A stretch of DNA of 63,126 nucleotides from Thermaurantimonas aggregans (GCF_003851885.1 NZ_BHZE01000015.1:1-63126), one strand, 5' to 3'. Shown: positions 18,458 to 28,133, counted from the stretch's first letter. The notes: generated by a model not told the origin, from the sequence alone. Program-made: numbers and translations.

Positions 18458-20620
18458 TTGTACATCTATCCGAAGACTTTAACCGATATCCTCGAGTTTC
18501 AGGCAATAGCTGAACACATCAGCCAAAAGTGTGTACTGAGTAAAGCTGCTGAAGCCTTGCGACAGATTGCGCCCCACACCGATTACCAACAGTTGCAAGC
18601 TGAAATCAATGCCGTTCAAGAAGTAATGCTTCTGACAAGTCGCACTTCCGGCATTCCTGCACTCGGCCACGAAGATTGCACTAGGGCTTTTAAAATTTTG
18701 AAAACCGGTAGCGGTACGGTGGATGAAAAAGGCTTCTTGGCAATTCGCCAGCTGTGCGAAGCTTTTGAAAATGTTTTTAAATTTCTATTTCAAAACAAAG
18801 AATTAGCCCCAATGCTCTGGAGGCTGATCGAGAAACGCCCGCTTGAGCCACAAATTATAGCATTGATTGACAAGGTCTTTGACACTCGAGGAAATATAAA
18901 ATCTTCTGCTTCACCTCTGCTGGCCTCCATAAGAGAAGAGCTCCAACGCAAAAGACAGCAAAGCGATAAATTGTTTTATAAAATCGTCCATCGCTTAGAG
19001 TCAAGCGGCATACTTGCTGACTTCAAAGAATCGGTGCACGAGAATAGGCGCGTACTTGCTGTTCTCGCCAGCCATAAAAATAAAGTAAACGGCATCTTTC
19101 ACGGCAGCAGTGGTAAAAATATGGTCGTCTTCGTTGAGCCACCTGAAACGATTGAAATCAACAATGAAATAGCCCGATTGGCTGACGATGAAAGGCGCGA
19201 AATCCTCCGAATTCTAACGGAGCTCACGTATCAACTCTCGGTTTACTATCCCGTGCTTTCGGAAATGGAGGAAATCCTCGTGCACCTGGATACGTTGAAA
19301 GCCCGCGCTGCTTTTGGCATCGAAATCGGGGGCTGTATGCCTCAAGTGACGGAGTCACCTGCTGTAATAAAAATTGTAAATGGGTATAATCCGGCACTCT
19401 TGCTGCACAATCGGCAGCGAAATAAACCTACTGTACCACTCACCATTGAGCTCAACCGCCACCAACGGGTCATGGTAATTTCAGGTCCGAATGCGGGTGG
19501 AAAATCGGTAGCCATGAAAACCGTTGGGCTGCTGGTACTAATGCTCCAAAGCGGCATTCCGATACCTGTGGCTCCAGAGAGCAGTTTTGGTTTGATACAC
19601 AGCATTTTTGGCGATATAGGCGATGCGCAGAGCATTGAAAATGAACTCTCTACCTACAGTTCGCGCTTAAACAAAATGAAGCACATCCTCCGAAGGATGG
19701 GCAAAAAGTCTCTTATCTTAATTGATGAGTTTGGAAGTGGTAGCGATCCTGAGTTGGGATCGGCTATTGCTATGGTTTTTTTGGAAGAAATTCAAAAATC
19801 TGGAGCGTTAGCGGTTATTACTACACATTTTAATAAAATCAAAGCTTTAGCTGCCCAGCTTTCGAATGTGCAAAATGCTTCCATGCGATTTGACAGAGAA
19901 ACGCTTCAACCGCTTTATCAGCTTCACATAGGTGCACCAGGTAGTTCTTACACCTTCGAAGTAGCTCAAAATGTGGGCATCCCTCGAGAAATCATCGATC
20001 GAGCCAAAGAGAAACTCGAAAATTCGACCGTCGAAGTAGACCGTTTATTGGTAAGTATTCAGCAAGAGAAGCAAAACCTCGAGTTACAGACAAAACAATT
20101 GGAAAAACGACTTGAGGAACTTTCACATCTAAAAGAAACACAAGAAAAGAAGATCCATCGCCTGGAAGAAAAGCTTGAAAAGCAAAGCGAAATCAACCGC
20201 CAGCAAAGCGAAAAATTGATGTGGGGCAGCCGCTTTAGTCAGCTGGTTAACATGTGGGAGCAGAATCCTACACCGGCCAATAAAAAAATTATAAGTCAGA
20301 AATTCTGGCGGCTTCTGCAGGAAAAGGCTGCTGAAAACAGCAAAAAACGCGAGGCAGAGGCTACAGAAAAAGCTGAAACGAGGTCAAAAACTCTTAAAAG
20401 GCTGCTCAATATACCTGTAAATGTAGGAGATCAGGTAAAATTGCTCGAAAATAACCTGATCGGTCAACTCGTAGATGTGAAAAAAGACAAGTACCACATA
20501 AGACTTGGCAATATGGTGGCTATACTCGAAAGAAATCAATTTGTACCTCTCTTTAACAAAAAGAAAAAAGCTGAGAAACAGAAACCATCGTCCAAGGAAA
20601 CTCCAGCTACCGATACTTAA
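18458..20620 (+). CDS. MutS2-like ATPase lacking the Smr domain
   Basis: The 720-residue protein has the MutS2 layout: an N-terminal helical core (YPKTLTDILEF), clamp and lever region, and the ABC-type ATPase with Walker A GPNAGGKSVAMKT and Walker B LILIDEFGSGSDPELGSA. A long charged coiled coil follows (about 525-600), then a KOW-like segment near 655-700. The chain ends in a lysine-rich tail instead of the C-terminal Smr nuclease domain that defines standard MutS2. No mismatch-recognition domain is present, so this is not MutS1. MutS2 proteins act on recombination intermediates or collided ribosomes, and a form without Smr would have to work without that nuclease. The TTG start fits the promoter. 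The gene shares its last bases with the convergent GH13 gene. Confidence 0.85.
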   Translation: MYIYPKTLTDILEFQAIAEHISQKCVLSKAAEALRQIAPHTDYQQLQAEINAVQEVMLLTSRTSGIPALGHEDCTRAFKILKTGSGTVDEKGFLAIRQLCEAFENVFKFLFQNKELAPMLWRLIEKRPLEPQIIALIDKVFDTRGNIKSSASPLLASIREELQRKRQQSDKLFYKIVHRLESSGILADFKESVHENRRVLAVLASHKNKVNGIFHGSSGKNMVVFVEPPETIEINNEIARLADDERREILRILTELTYQLSVYYPVLSEMEEILVHLDTLKARAAFGIEIGGCMPQVTESPAVIKIVNGYNPALLLHNRQRNKPTVPLTIELNRHQRVMVISGPNAGGKSVAMKTVGLLVLMLQSGIPIPVAPESSFGLIHSIFGDIGDAQSIENELSTYSSRLNKMKHILRRMGKKSLILIDEFGSGSDPELGSAIAMVFLEEIQKSGALAVITTHFNKIKALAAQLSNVQNASMRFDRETLQPLYQLHIGAPGSSYTFEVAQNVGIPREIIDRAKEKLENSTVEVDRLLVSIQQEKQNLELQTKQLEKRLEELSHLKETQEKKIHRLEEKLEKQSEINRQQSEKLMWGSRFSQLVNMWEQNPTPANKKIISQKFWRLLQEKAAENSKKREAEATEKAETRSKTLKRLLNIPVNVGDQVKLLENNLIGQLVDVKKDKYHIRLGNMVAILERNQFVPLFNKKKKAEKQKPSSKETPATDT

Positions 20621-22002
20621 GTAAACAACACCAGAAAATCACCAGATTGCAGTTCGATGGATTGACCGGATTTGATTGTGCGCTTTTGGTCGGTCATCAG
20701 GTCGGTCCAGTCGCCGTATATAATTTCAAGGTCAGGAACTGTTGCGGGCTCTCTTCCCAAGTTGCTGATTACAAGGACTTTTTTATCGTCTATTGTGCGC
20801 ATGTAAATGTAGAGGTCTTTAAACTCACCGTTGTCGAGCCGCAGAAAGTCGCCTGTGGGACAAGTGGCTGCCACTGCCGGATGCTTGACAAAGAGTCCGA
20901 ATACTTTTTTATAAAAATCCGTAAGTTCGTAATTGCTCCAGTTTACCGGATCGCGATCGAAAAAGTTCAACCGCTTGTTTAAGGCTGCTTCTTGGCCTGT
21001 ATAAATCATAGGTACTGCATTGGGTAGAAAAGCCATGGTTACAAACATCGCTTTATGGAGATTGCCAAGCCTTTCGAATTCAGTACCGTTCCAACTGTTT
21101 TCGTCGTGATTGCTGGTAAAATACATCCGCTGCATGTTTTTTCGGTAGCTTTCGCGCTGTTGTGTTTCAAGGTAGTTGTCGATCGATTCAGCCGTTGAAT
21201 CTCCTGCTGCTATTCGATTCATAATGTGGTGCAGTGTCCATCCGTAGGTTGCGTGAAAATTTTCATACAATTCAATGCCTTCTGCCTCGGCTAGTAGGTA
21301 TAGAGGTTTAATCTGCTGAAGTTCCTTAAAAGTTGAAGCCCAGAACGTAGCTGGTACCATTTCAGCCACATCGCAACGGAATCCATCAATGTCAGTTTCG
21401 AAAATCCAGAATTTCATTTCATTCTTCATAGCCTCTCTCAATGCCGGGTTGCTGTAGTTCAATTGAGCTACATCGCTCCAGTCGGGTATAGGTGAGAGGA
21501 TTTCTCCTTTTTCATTCTGCTTGTACCAGTCCGAATGTTCAGTGATCCAAGGGTGGTCCCAGGCGGTGTGATTGGCTACCCAGTCGAGTATCACGCGCAT
21601 CCCGAGTCGGTGCGCCTCATTGACCATGGCTCTGAAGTCGTCGAGTGTGCCGTATTCTTCGCTTACTTCACGGTAGTTGGCAATGCTGTAATAACTGCCC
21701 AACTTGCCTTTTCGGTGCAATTTTCCAATGGGCTGTACGGGCATAATCCACAGAATTTTCACATTCATCTCGGCCAATCGAGGTAGGTGAGCCTTAAAGG
21801 CGTTGATTGTACCTTCAGGAGTGTATTGTCTGATATTGACCTGATAAATAGGGGCGCTCCTTGCCCATTCTGGCAGTTCTAATCCTTGATTTTTACAGCT
21901 ATCATCAGTTTTTTCCTGAACATTTTTGTTTTTGCACGAAAAAGTAGATAATGTAAGGAAGCTTAAAAACGATAGGTAAAAAACAGACTTTTTAAAATCC
22001 AT
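20617..22002 (-). CDS. GH13 alpha-amylase family lipoprotein
   Basis: A 461-residue glycoside hydrolase of the alpha-amylase clan. It starts with a lipoprotein signal (FLTLSTFSCKNKN). The four conserved GH13 regions are present: DWVANHT, then GFRCDVAEM with the nucleophile Asp, LLAEAEG with the acid Glu, and FTSNHDENS with the third acid Asp. It should cleave alpha-glucans at the outer membrane or in the periplasm. Its stop codon overlaps that of the MutS2-like gene. No starch-type SusCD pair lies next to it. Confidence 0.9.
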   Translation of the reverse strand: MDFKKSVFYLSFLSFLTLSTFSCKNKNVQEKTDDSCKNQGLELPEWARSAPIYQVNIRQYTPEGTINAFKAHLPRLAEMNVKILWIMPVQPIGKLHRKGKLGSYYSIANYREVSEEYGTLDDFRAMVNEAHRLGMRVILDWVANHTAWDHPWITEHSDWYKQNEKGEILSPIPDWSDVAQLNYSNPALREAMKNEMKFWIFETDIDGFRCDVAEMVPATFWASTFKELQQIKPLYLLAEAEGIELYENFHATYGWTLHHIMNRIAAGDSTAESIDNYLETQQRESYRKNMQRMYFTSNHDENSWNGTEFERLGNLHKAMFVTMAFLPNAVPMIYTGQEAALNKRLNFFDRDPVNWSNYELTDFYKKVFGLFVKHPAVAATCPTGDFLRLDNGEFKDLYIYMRTIDDKKVLVISNLGREPATVPDLEIIYGDWTDLMTDQKRTIKSGQSIELQSGDFLVLFT

Positions 22003-22060
22003 AGCTCTGCGGTTTTCGAGAATCAGTGTTTACACTTTAATAAAGTGACGGATTAAAAAC

Positions 22061-22090
22061 TTGTCACAAACTAATTACAAAATTTCTTTG
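22061..22090 (+). promoter_or_regulatory. Promoter of the threonine aldolase gene
   Basis: TTG (22061-22063), a 19-base spacer and TTTCTTTG (22083-22090) resemble the Bacteroidota promoter with one -7 mismatch, 20 bases before the ATG. Confidence 0.45.
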
Positions 22091-22110
22091 TACTGACAAT
22101 TTATTAGCCA

Positions 22111-23136
22111 ATGATCAGAAAAGTTGACCTGCGAAGTGACACCGTTACACGTCCGACCCCTGCCATGCTACAGGCCATGATGAAAGCCGAAGTGGGTGAT
22201 GATGTGATAGATAAAGACCCTACCACCCAAAAACTCGAAGAAATGGCTGCCTCTATATGGGGATTTGAAGCCGCAATATTTTGTCCATCAGGCACTATGT
22301 GCAATCAAATTGCCATCATGGCACATACACAGCCTGGGGATGAGGTGATCTGTCATCGACTCTCACACATTTATTGGTACGAAGGCGGAGGTATAGCCGC
22401 TAATGCACACTGTAGCATTCGGCTACTCGATGGTGAGCATGGCATCATCTCTCCTGAATCGCTTGCTCACAATATCAATTCTATAGATGACCATCACGCG
22501 CGTTCAGCCTTGCTATCGCTCGAAAATACGGTGAATAAAGCTGGGGGCACTTGTTACACAGCAGCACAAATACGCGCCTTAGCCGATGAAGGTCACCGCT
22601 TGGGACTAAAAGTGCATCTCGATGGTGCTCGAATTTACAATGCATTGATACACAACAACGAACAGCCGGCAGACTACCATCGCTCGGTCGACTCCATGAG
22701 TATTTGTTTGTCTAAAGGTCTGGGCTGTCCAGTGGGGAGCTTGCTCCTTGGTTCAGTCGATTTTATCACAAGAGCTAAGCGCATTCGCAAGCGATTGGGC
22801 GGAGGGATGCGACAGAGCGGTTTTTTGGCTGCTGCCGGGATTTTTGCTCTTGAAAACCACATTCATCGCCTTGCTGAAGACCATGAAAGAGCGCGTAAAT
22901 TGGCTGATGGACTTAAAGCCTCGAGTTGGGTTTCTGAGGTCGTTCCTCCTCAGACAAACATCGTCCTTTTTAAATCTAAGAAAAATCCGTTTGAGATGGC
23001 TGAAAAACTTGAAAAGCATGGAATTCGACTCATCTACATGGGTCAGGGATGGCTACGCCTGGTTACACATCTCGACATCACTGACGATGATATCAAATAT
23101 TGCTTAGAAGTTTTCTCTACCCATGATTTGGATTAA
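22111..23136 (+). CDS. ltaE: Low-specificity L-threonine aldolase
   Basis: A PLP enzyme that splits L-threonine/allo-threonine into glycine and acetaldehyde. The 341-residue protein starts with the family signature DLRSDTVTRPTPAM, contains GDDVIDKDPT, the LHLDGARIYNA-type motif (VHLDGARIYNA) and the PLP lysine in SICLSKGLGCPVGS. Length is normal. It is a single-gene unit in an ordinary metabolic setting. Confidence 0.95.
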   Translation: MIRKVDLRSDTVTRPTPAMLQAMMKAEVGDDVIDKDPTTQKLEEMAASIWGFEAAIFCPSGTMCNQIAIMAHTQPGDEVICHRLSHIYWYEGGGIAANAHCSIRLLDGEHGIISPESLAHNINSIDDHHARSALLSLENTVNKAGGTCYTAAQIRALADEGHRLGLKVHLDGARIYNALIHNNEQPADYHRSVDSMSICLSKGLGCPVGSLLLGSVDFITRAKRIRKRLGGGMRQSGFLAAAGIFALENHIHRLAEDHERARKLADGLKASSWVSEVVPPQTNIVLFKSKKNPFEMAEKLEKHGIRLIYMGQGWLRLVTHLDITDDDIKYCLEVFSTHDLD

Positions 23137-23327
23137 TCTCGAAAAAACATATAGCATGGCATTCTTTGCTTTAATAGATTATCAAGTTGAAACTATTTTA
23201 TTCCTTTTCCAATTGACTTTTATATTAAGTAAATAAATATTCTTCACTCTTTGTAAATATTTAAAAACTAAAAACTTCTCCCAAAGAAACTTCTCATTAT
23301 TTTTGAACATTCTGGAACTATTTCGAT
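23137..23327. other. AT-rich gap
   Basis: No gene or hairpin that I can support. It separates the aldolase from the decaying DUF3667 gene. Confidence 0.4.
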
Positions 23328-24056
23328 ATGAATACTTGCATGCAATGTCAATACACTTTTGAGGGGAATTATTGTCCAATATGTGGCACACAAAATAATG
23401 TACCAAAAATCACCTTTCGATATTTGATTACAGAAGTATTAAAAGTTTTTATGCTCGAAAAAGGAATCTTCCTCACGATTCGCGACTTTTTGATGGCGCC
23501 GGGCAAATCTGCGCATATTTATTTATATCGGAACCGAAAAAAATATGTCTCCCCAATCATCTTTTTGTTGGTCACATCGCTCATTTACTCGATTGTCAAT
23601 AAGTATTTTCATGTAGAAGAATCTATAATGGTCGATGTGCAAATAGATGGTTTTGATGATCGTGCCATTAAATTTACAAACCAAAGTATGAAATGGATAC
23701 AAGATAATTATGGATATGCCAATTTGATCATGAGTTTTTTTGTGGCCTTTTTTACATGGATAATTTTTAGAAAAGGCAATTTAAATTACTTCGAAATTTT
23801 ATCTGTTTTATGCTATTTTTAAGGAGTGGGTATGTTGTTTTTCACTATTTCGGCACTGATAAAAGTCTTCGGAAAAATGGATTTGTTTTCCTATATTTCT
23901 TTTTTTATGTTAGTGTATGTTTCGACAGCAGTAGCCTCAGTATATCGACCCCTTCGGATATCTTCTTATTTCAAAGCATTTGCAGCATATCTACTCGGTT
24001 TTATATTTTTTTATATTTCCTACATATTTGTCTATTTTTCACTACATGCCGCGTAA
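23328..24056 (+). pseudogene. DUF3667 membrane protein split by an in-frame stop
   Basis: The first 164 codons give a zinc-ribbon start (CMQCQYTFEGNYCPICG) followed by the DUF3667 body (DFLMAPGKSAHIYLYRNRKKYVSPIIFLL) and two membrane helices. At 23820 a TAA stops translation after LSVLCYF. The same frame then continues for 78 codons with two more membrane helices (GMLFFTISALI, YLLGFIFFYISYIFVYF) to a TAA at 24054-24056. DUF3667 proteins usually run on as one chain with all these helices. A single C-to-T change of a CAA glutamine codon would explain the break. This is either a recent pseudogene or a sequencing error. Confidence 0.8.
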
Positions 24057-24104
24057 TAGAGAAAAAATTAACCATATGTAAATTAAAAAACAGATTTTCG
24101 CAGT

Positions 24105-24518
24105 ATGAAAAAGTTATTGAGTTTTTTAACACCGCTAATTCTCTTATTTTCTTGCACTTCTTCCAAAACAGCACTTCAAATTACTATGGTAAAACACGAG
24201 TGCGGAGGTGCCTTTGGGCAGGCTTTGGCTACTGAAGCCATCGCTCAGAAAGGTGAAGTTTTTTATGTTTCAAAAAACAACGCATCGCCAAAGCCCATTA
24301 AAGTATCCAAAGACAATACTTTGGTAATAAATGGTGCTAAAGGGGAAGTAAAAATCTACATAGCAGAAAAGATTCTTACGGATGTGGAACTGGCAAGTGA
24401 AACGTGTGACCGGTGGAGAAAAACACCCGATGCCTCTGTCACCTTACAAAAAGGAAAGCATATTGTCCCTGTGTATTTCGAAGTAAGATGTAATCCGTGC
24501 ATATTGCCAAAACCATAA
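24105..24518 (+). CDS. Small lipoprotein of unknown function
   Basis: A 137-residue protein with a lipoprotein signal (LSFLTPLILLFSCTSS) and a mature part with four cysteines (HECGGAF, SETCDRW, RCNPC). The pattern suggests disulphides in the periplasm or on the surface. I do not recognise a family. It is intact although both neighbours are broken. Confidence 0.65.
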   Translation: MKKLLSFLTPLILLFSCTSSKTALQITMVKHECGGAFGQALATEAIAQKGEVFYVSKNNASPKPIKVSKDNTLVINGAKGEVKIYIAEKILTDVELASETCDRWRKTPDASVTLQKGKHIVPVYFEVRCNPCILPKP

Positions 24519-24644
24519 CTAAAAAACATTGAATCTATCAGTAATTAAAGCGAAAGCAACTGATATATTGCAGTACAGGGCACTTATTACTTCTCAGCTT
24601 TCTCATTTTTTGGAATTCAGTGATTTACCAAAAAATTAATTGAA

Positions 24645-25616
24645 ATGAGAAAGTTGTGCATTGCTTTATTAATGCTTTCTTTTTTGTATTACGGGCAAAT
24701 TAGTTATCCGACCAATGGATTGCTTGTCCACATTCCAATAACTTATGCTACGGCTCAAAACCTTGTGAATAATATTACTCCATTAATTTCCAAGACACTG
24801 TTTAATACCAATCACACGGGTATAGCCAATGATGCTTTACGGTTTTCAAGTACAGGTTCTGTTTTCACGTATATTACTCAGGTGATGAATCAAACCTCCA
24901 AGAGCAGGAGCTAACAATGGCTCTGTGGTTTATGTCAGATTCGATAAAACAAACCAAACCTTTTTCACTCTTATGGAACTTCGTCTATCGTTTTTCTTGC
25001 GATTTAGAATCGATGGAAAAATTCAATATGGATATAAAAATCAGCATGTGCCTAAAATATCATGTGACGAATGTTTCTCCCGGTAGTTACGATTCAATTT
25101 TTGTAAAAAAATGGAATGGATTTAGCAGTTACAACGTTTCTCGATACTGTACAATCTACGGGGGCAATTCGACGTATTTTAATGCTTTTTCTCAATGGAC
25201 AAATAATAGACTAAAAAGTAATAGATGGAGCATCAGCCATCTTAAATCATGAAAGTGAATATTCTTCACTCGCTATAGGATCACGCCTACTAAACAATAT
25301 AATGACACTTTAGAATAGCAAAGTTGACAATATCTTTTATTGCAACAGGAAACTATCCATTCAGGAGATTCTGAACTTATACAACAGTAATTTTCTGCAG
25401 GTTCAAGAGAGAGCTTTTGCTACTGCTCGCATATATCCTGATCCGGTTACATCCAAAATAAATATTTTTTACGATGGTTTAGTAACATCGTGTAAAATTT
25501 ACGTTTTAACCGGAAGATTTATATCACACAGTGATAATGTCAATAGCGATGAACTTTCTAATGTGACGGAATCAGTTAAAAGTAGATCATATTTTATTGA
25601 GATAATTGATACTTAA
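24645..25616 (+). pseudogene. Degenerate LamG-domain protein with T9SS tail
   Basis: The remains of one secreted gene in several frames. The first piece (24645-24914) has a signal peptide and a LamG start (NGLLVHIPIT..., GIANDALRFSSTGS). A frame shift leads to NNGSVVYVRFDKTNQTFFTL, ending in a stop. From about 25256 another frame reads GSRLLNN, a stop, VDNIFYCNRKLSIQEILNLYNSN (the usual LamG end), and finally a T9SS sorting-domain-like IYPDPVTSKINIF, closing at TAA 25614-25616. At least two frame shifts and two stops are needed to explain it. It cannot make a working protein. Confidence 0.75.
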
Positions 25617-25667
25617 AATCGATTATTTCGACAAAAGTTTTTAAAAAATTAAATGTTTGTTGATAAA

Positions 25668-25692
25668 AAAAAACCGGGAAACTCCCGGTTTT
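25668..25692. terminator. Bidirectional terminator
   Basis: AAACCGGGA (25671-25679) and TCCCGGTTT (25683-25691) form a tight stem with a 3-nt loop, flanked by A-rich and T-rich tracts. It sits between the plus-strand LamG remnant and the minus-strand MbnP pair. Confidence 0.85.
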
Positions 25693-25705
25693 TTTATCCT
25701 TAAGT

Positions 25706-26467
25706 TTATTGATTTTGCAACGATAAAAATTGAAAACAGGCGGCAAAGTTTTCCATAAATTTTTTAGTGAGCTCAAAGTCTGTTGGTTCGGCGTGCGCTT
25801 GATTTTCGGTAAGGAAGTCGATGTATCCGCTGGGCCCATCAAACATAGTGCTTGCATTCATCAAAAGTGTGATTTTATATTTTTTTCCTGCCTCAAAAAG
25901 ATAACTCCTATCAAAATTTACGGTGCTTGTTCTCAACAGAGCATTAGTACCGGGATGGTACGAACATGGGACCGCTGGATTGTAATCTTTAGCTCTAAGC
26001 TCCATGAGTACAAAGCGGTATTGCATGTTCCAGTTCCAGTGCATATTAAAAAAGGCGCTCAATGGGTGCTCTCTTGGAAAATCGACTGGATTTTTTGAAT
26101 TAGCTATGCTGTCCAGGCCCGGAAAAAACTCAAGCCTGCTGTAGGTGCCAGGCTGAATCTGCAGTGTTACACTTTGGTGTTCAGGTTCAAGCATTCGCAC
26201 GAGTGCAATTACAGAATCAGTATGCCCGTGTGAACCGTTTTCTTGAAGAAACTTTACATGACTTACGTAAAACTTCAGCTCTTGAACGTTGATAGTTCTA
26301 TTATCAGCTAATTTGAAATCCGCATTCATGGCTACTTCAGAAGTGCCGTTGAAGAGTTTAAATTCAATTGTTACTTCAGCTAAAGGTGGTTTTTGATCTG
26401 GATTGTCTTTTTTACAAGACCATATCCCGACAACTAATAAGATTGAAAAAGTGAGAATCTTTTTCAT
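25706..26467 (-). CDS. MbnP family lipoprotein
   Basis: A 253-residue lipoprotein (signal ending in GIWSCKKD) with the MbnP pattern: a beta-sandwich start (VTIEFKLFNG), NVQELKFYVSHVKF, FFPGLDSIANSKNPVDFPREHPLSAFFNMHWNWNMQYRF in broken form, and a final helix. MbnP proteins are copper-handling partners of the di-heme enzyme MbnH in methanobactin loci and occur in many Bacteroidota. No MbnH or cytochrome c peroxidase is visible here. It overlaps the upstream, distantly similar gene by 4 bases. Confidence 0.8.
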   Translation of the reverse strand: MKKILTFSILLVVGIWSCKKDNPDQKPPLAEVTIEFKLFNGTSEVAMNADFKLADNRTINVQELKFYVSHVKFLQENGSHGHTDSVIALVRMLEPEHQSVTLQIQPGTYSRLEFFPGLDSIANSKNPVDFPREHPLSAFFNMHWNWNMQYRFVLMELRAKDYNPAVPCSYHPGTNALLRTSTVNFDRSYLFEAGKKYKITLLMNASTMFDGPSGYIDFLTENQAHAEPTDFELTKKFMENFAACFQFLSLQNQ

Positions 26468-27231
26468 TGTGGATCGATGTAGAGTTTGTTAAAGATGTTT
26501 CGCATACTATCTTGTGACGAGAGTGTGAAGGAGGTTCCACCAACTGATGGGTTTTGATAGAGATTGTAAAGATTGATCACACTATCGATACCAATATAGC
26601 ACTCAAATACTATTCGATTTTGATTGTCGATGTTGAAATTCTTGAGCTGAAAAAGATTAACCGGCTTGAAGTTCTGTAGGTTACGCACTCTAATACGGAA
26701 TGGTTTGGTGCGTAAGGTAGAGTCGGTTACTGAGCTATCCGTTACAGTTCCTGTCATTTGAAAAAAGTCATAGCCGGCATCTTTTTCCCAGATTGAAGGA
26801 TTAGCCAGTGGGTGGTTTTCAGGATAGTTTTCAGGGCGTGAACCATAATTTACAGCACTATCAAGACCCAAAAAATAACCGTATCCACCATTGGTATAAA
26901 TGCCAGCGCGCATATAGCCTGCCGGTGTGATGCCAGAGTAAGTTGCCGTAAAGAAATGCTTATTTCTCAGCAAAGTATCGGTATAAAAAGTATCCGTACC
27001 AGTGGTTACGTAAAAATTTGAAAACAAAACGTGAATTGATTGAATGCGCACATAGGTATTGTAATCTGTCATGAATACTGTGTCGGGCGAAACAATTGTT
27101 CCCCTGTAGAAAAATACTGGACCTACATAGATGTTTCTGCGCTCGTATTGGAAGTTCAGTGTTTCCTTGATGTCTTTGTTACATCCAAAAAAAAGTATAC
27201 CCAGCAGAGCAACTAAAATTTTCCTGGTCAT
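26464..27231 (-). CDS. Second MbnP-like lipoprotein, diverged
   Basis: A 255-residue lipoprotein (LGILFFGCNKD). It shows a diverged version of the neighbour's layout: IQSIHVLFSNFYVTTG matching the strand pair, then GLDSAVNYGSRPENYPENHPLANPSIW matching the GLDS...HPL block, and GYDFFQMTG matching the following strand. The Trp-rich NMHWNW segment is not kept. I infer a paralogue from these matching blocks, not from a search. ATGA overlap with the next gene shows translational coupling. Confidence 0.6.
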   Translation of the reverse strand: MTRKILVALLGILFFGCNKDIKETLNFQYERRNIYVGPVFFYRGTIVSPDTVFMTDYNTYVRIQSIHVLFSNFYVTTGTDTFYTDTLLRNKHFFTATYSGITPAGYMRAGIYTNGGYGYFLGLDSAVNYGSRPENYPENHPLANPSIWEKDAGYDFFQMTGTVTDSSVTDSTLRTKPFRIRVRNLQNFKPVNLFQLKNFNIDNQNRIVFECYIGIDSVINLYNLYQNPSVGGTSFTLSSQDSMRNIFNKLYIDPQ

Positions 27232-27365
27232 GGATTTATTTTGTTGAAAGACAAATGTACTATCTCAACAAACGAAAAGAAAGGTGTATTGCTTCGGAAA
27301 AGGTCAAAATGCATCAGATTAAAAAAACAGCACATTTATCAACAGATAATGTATGTAAAATTCAT

Positions 27366-28133
27366 CTACTCTGAGGAATGTATTCCCGGTTTTATGATTT
27401 TTGGCTGTTGAAAGGGTTCGCTCTGCTCAATGGCATCCATGATAAGCTTCATAATATTTTCAGGAGTATCGTTGTAATCGATGTTTAAAGGAGGTTTGAT
27501 GGTAACCTTGAGCGTTACACCTTTCTTTTTGATTAAGAGTCCTTTTTTGTCAAATGCTCTTCTAAATCCGTCGATTACTATAGGTATTACTATTGGCTTT
27601 GCGATTTTAATGATTTGGGCTGTTCCCCTACGACCAATGGCATAGGGCTTAGTTGTGCCTTGTGGGAAGGTGATCACCCAGCCGGATTGAAGCGCTTTTA
27701 TGATTTTGTCTATGTCGCGAGGGTCTACTCCACGGCTTATTTCCTTACCTGCCTCGCGCCAGGTGCGCTTAATGGACACTGACCCGGCATACTCAAAGAT
27801 TTTGGGCAGCAGCCCAGCCTTCATAGTTTCTTTAGCCGCTATGAAGTAAATGTTGAGTTTAGGATTGAAAATAAACCATGGAAAATTTATGCGATCAAAA
27901 ACGTTGTATTTGGCACAATTAAATACATTGTACAAAAAGGCTACATCTGCAAAATATGTTTGATGGTTGCTCACAAAAAGCACGCCTGTTTCGGGCAAAT
28001 CCTTTAATATACGAGAGCCTTGAATTTTGTTTTTAAACAACACATTGAAGCGAAATTGGGTGATAATGCCAAAGACAAAAATCACCAGTCGCTTAATGAG
28101 GTATGAATATCCAAAAGGGTCTCGGAATTTCAA
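27366..28133 (-). CDS. 1-acylglycerol-3-phosphate O-acyltransferase-like protein
   Basis: A PlsC-type acyltransferase of 255 residues that adds an acyl chain to lysophosphatidic acid or a similar lipid. Motif I is present as SNHQTYFADV (HxxxxD with one shift: H-Q-T-Y-F-A-D), the substrate motif as FPQGTTKPYAIG, and the last block as PIVIPIVIDGF. Spacing is as in PlsC. The N-terminal hydrophobic stretch should anchor it to the inner membrane. Whether it acts on phospholipid or on another lipid cannot be read from the sequence. Confidence 0.8.
   Translation of the reverse strand: MKFRDPFGYSYLIKRLVIFVFGIITQFRFNVLFKNKIQGSRILKDLPETGVLFVSNHQTYFADVAFLYNVFNCAKYNVFDRINFPWFIFNPKLNIYFIAAKETMKAGLLPKIFEYAGSVSIKRTWREAGKEISRGVDPRDIDKIIKALQSGWVITFPQGTTKPYAIGRRGTAQIIKIAKPIVIPIVIDGFRRAFDKKGLLIKKKGVTLKVTIKPPLNIDYNDTPENIMKLIMDAIEQSEPFQQPKIIKPGIHSSE

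Noticed and set aside
20617-22002. Starch utilisation locus with SusC/SusD
   Set aside because: The GH13 gene is 14 kb away from the SusC/SusD pair, on the other strand, with unrelated genes between.
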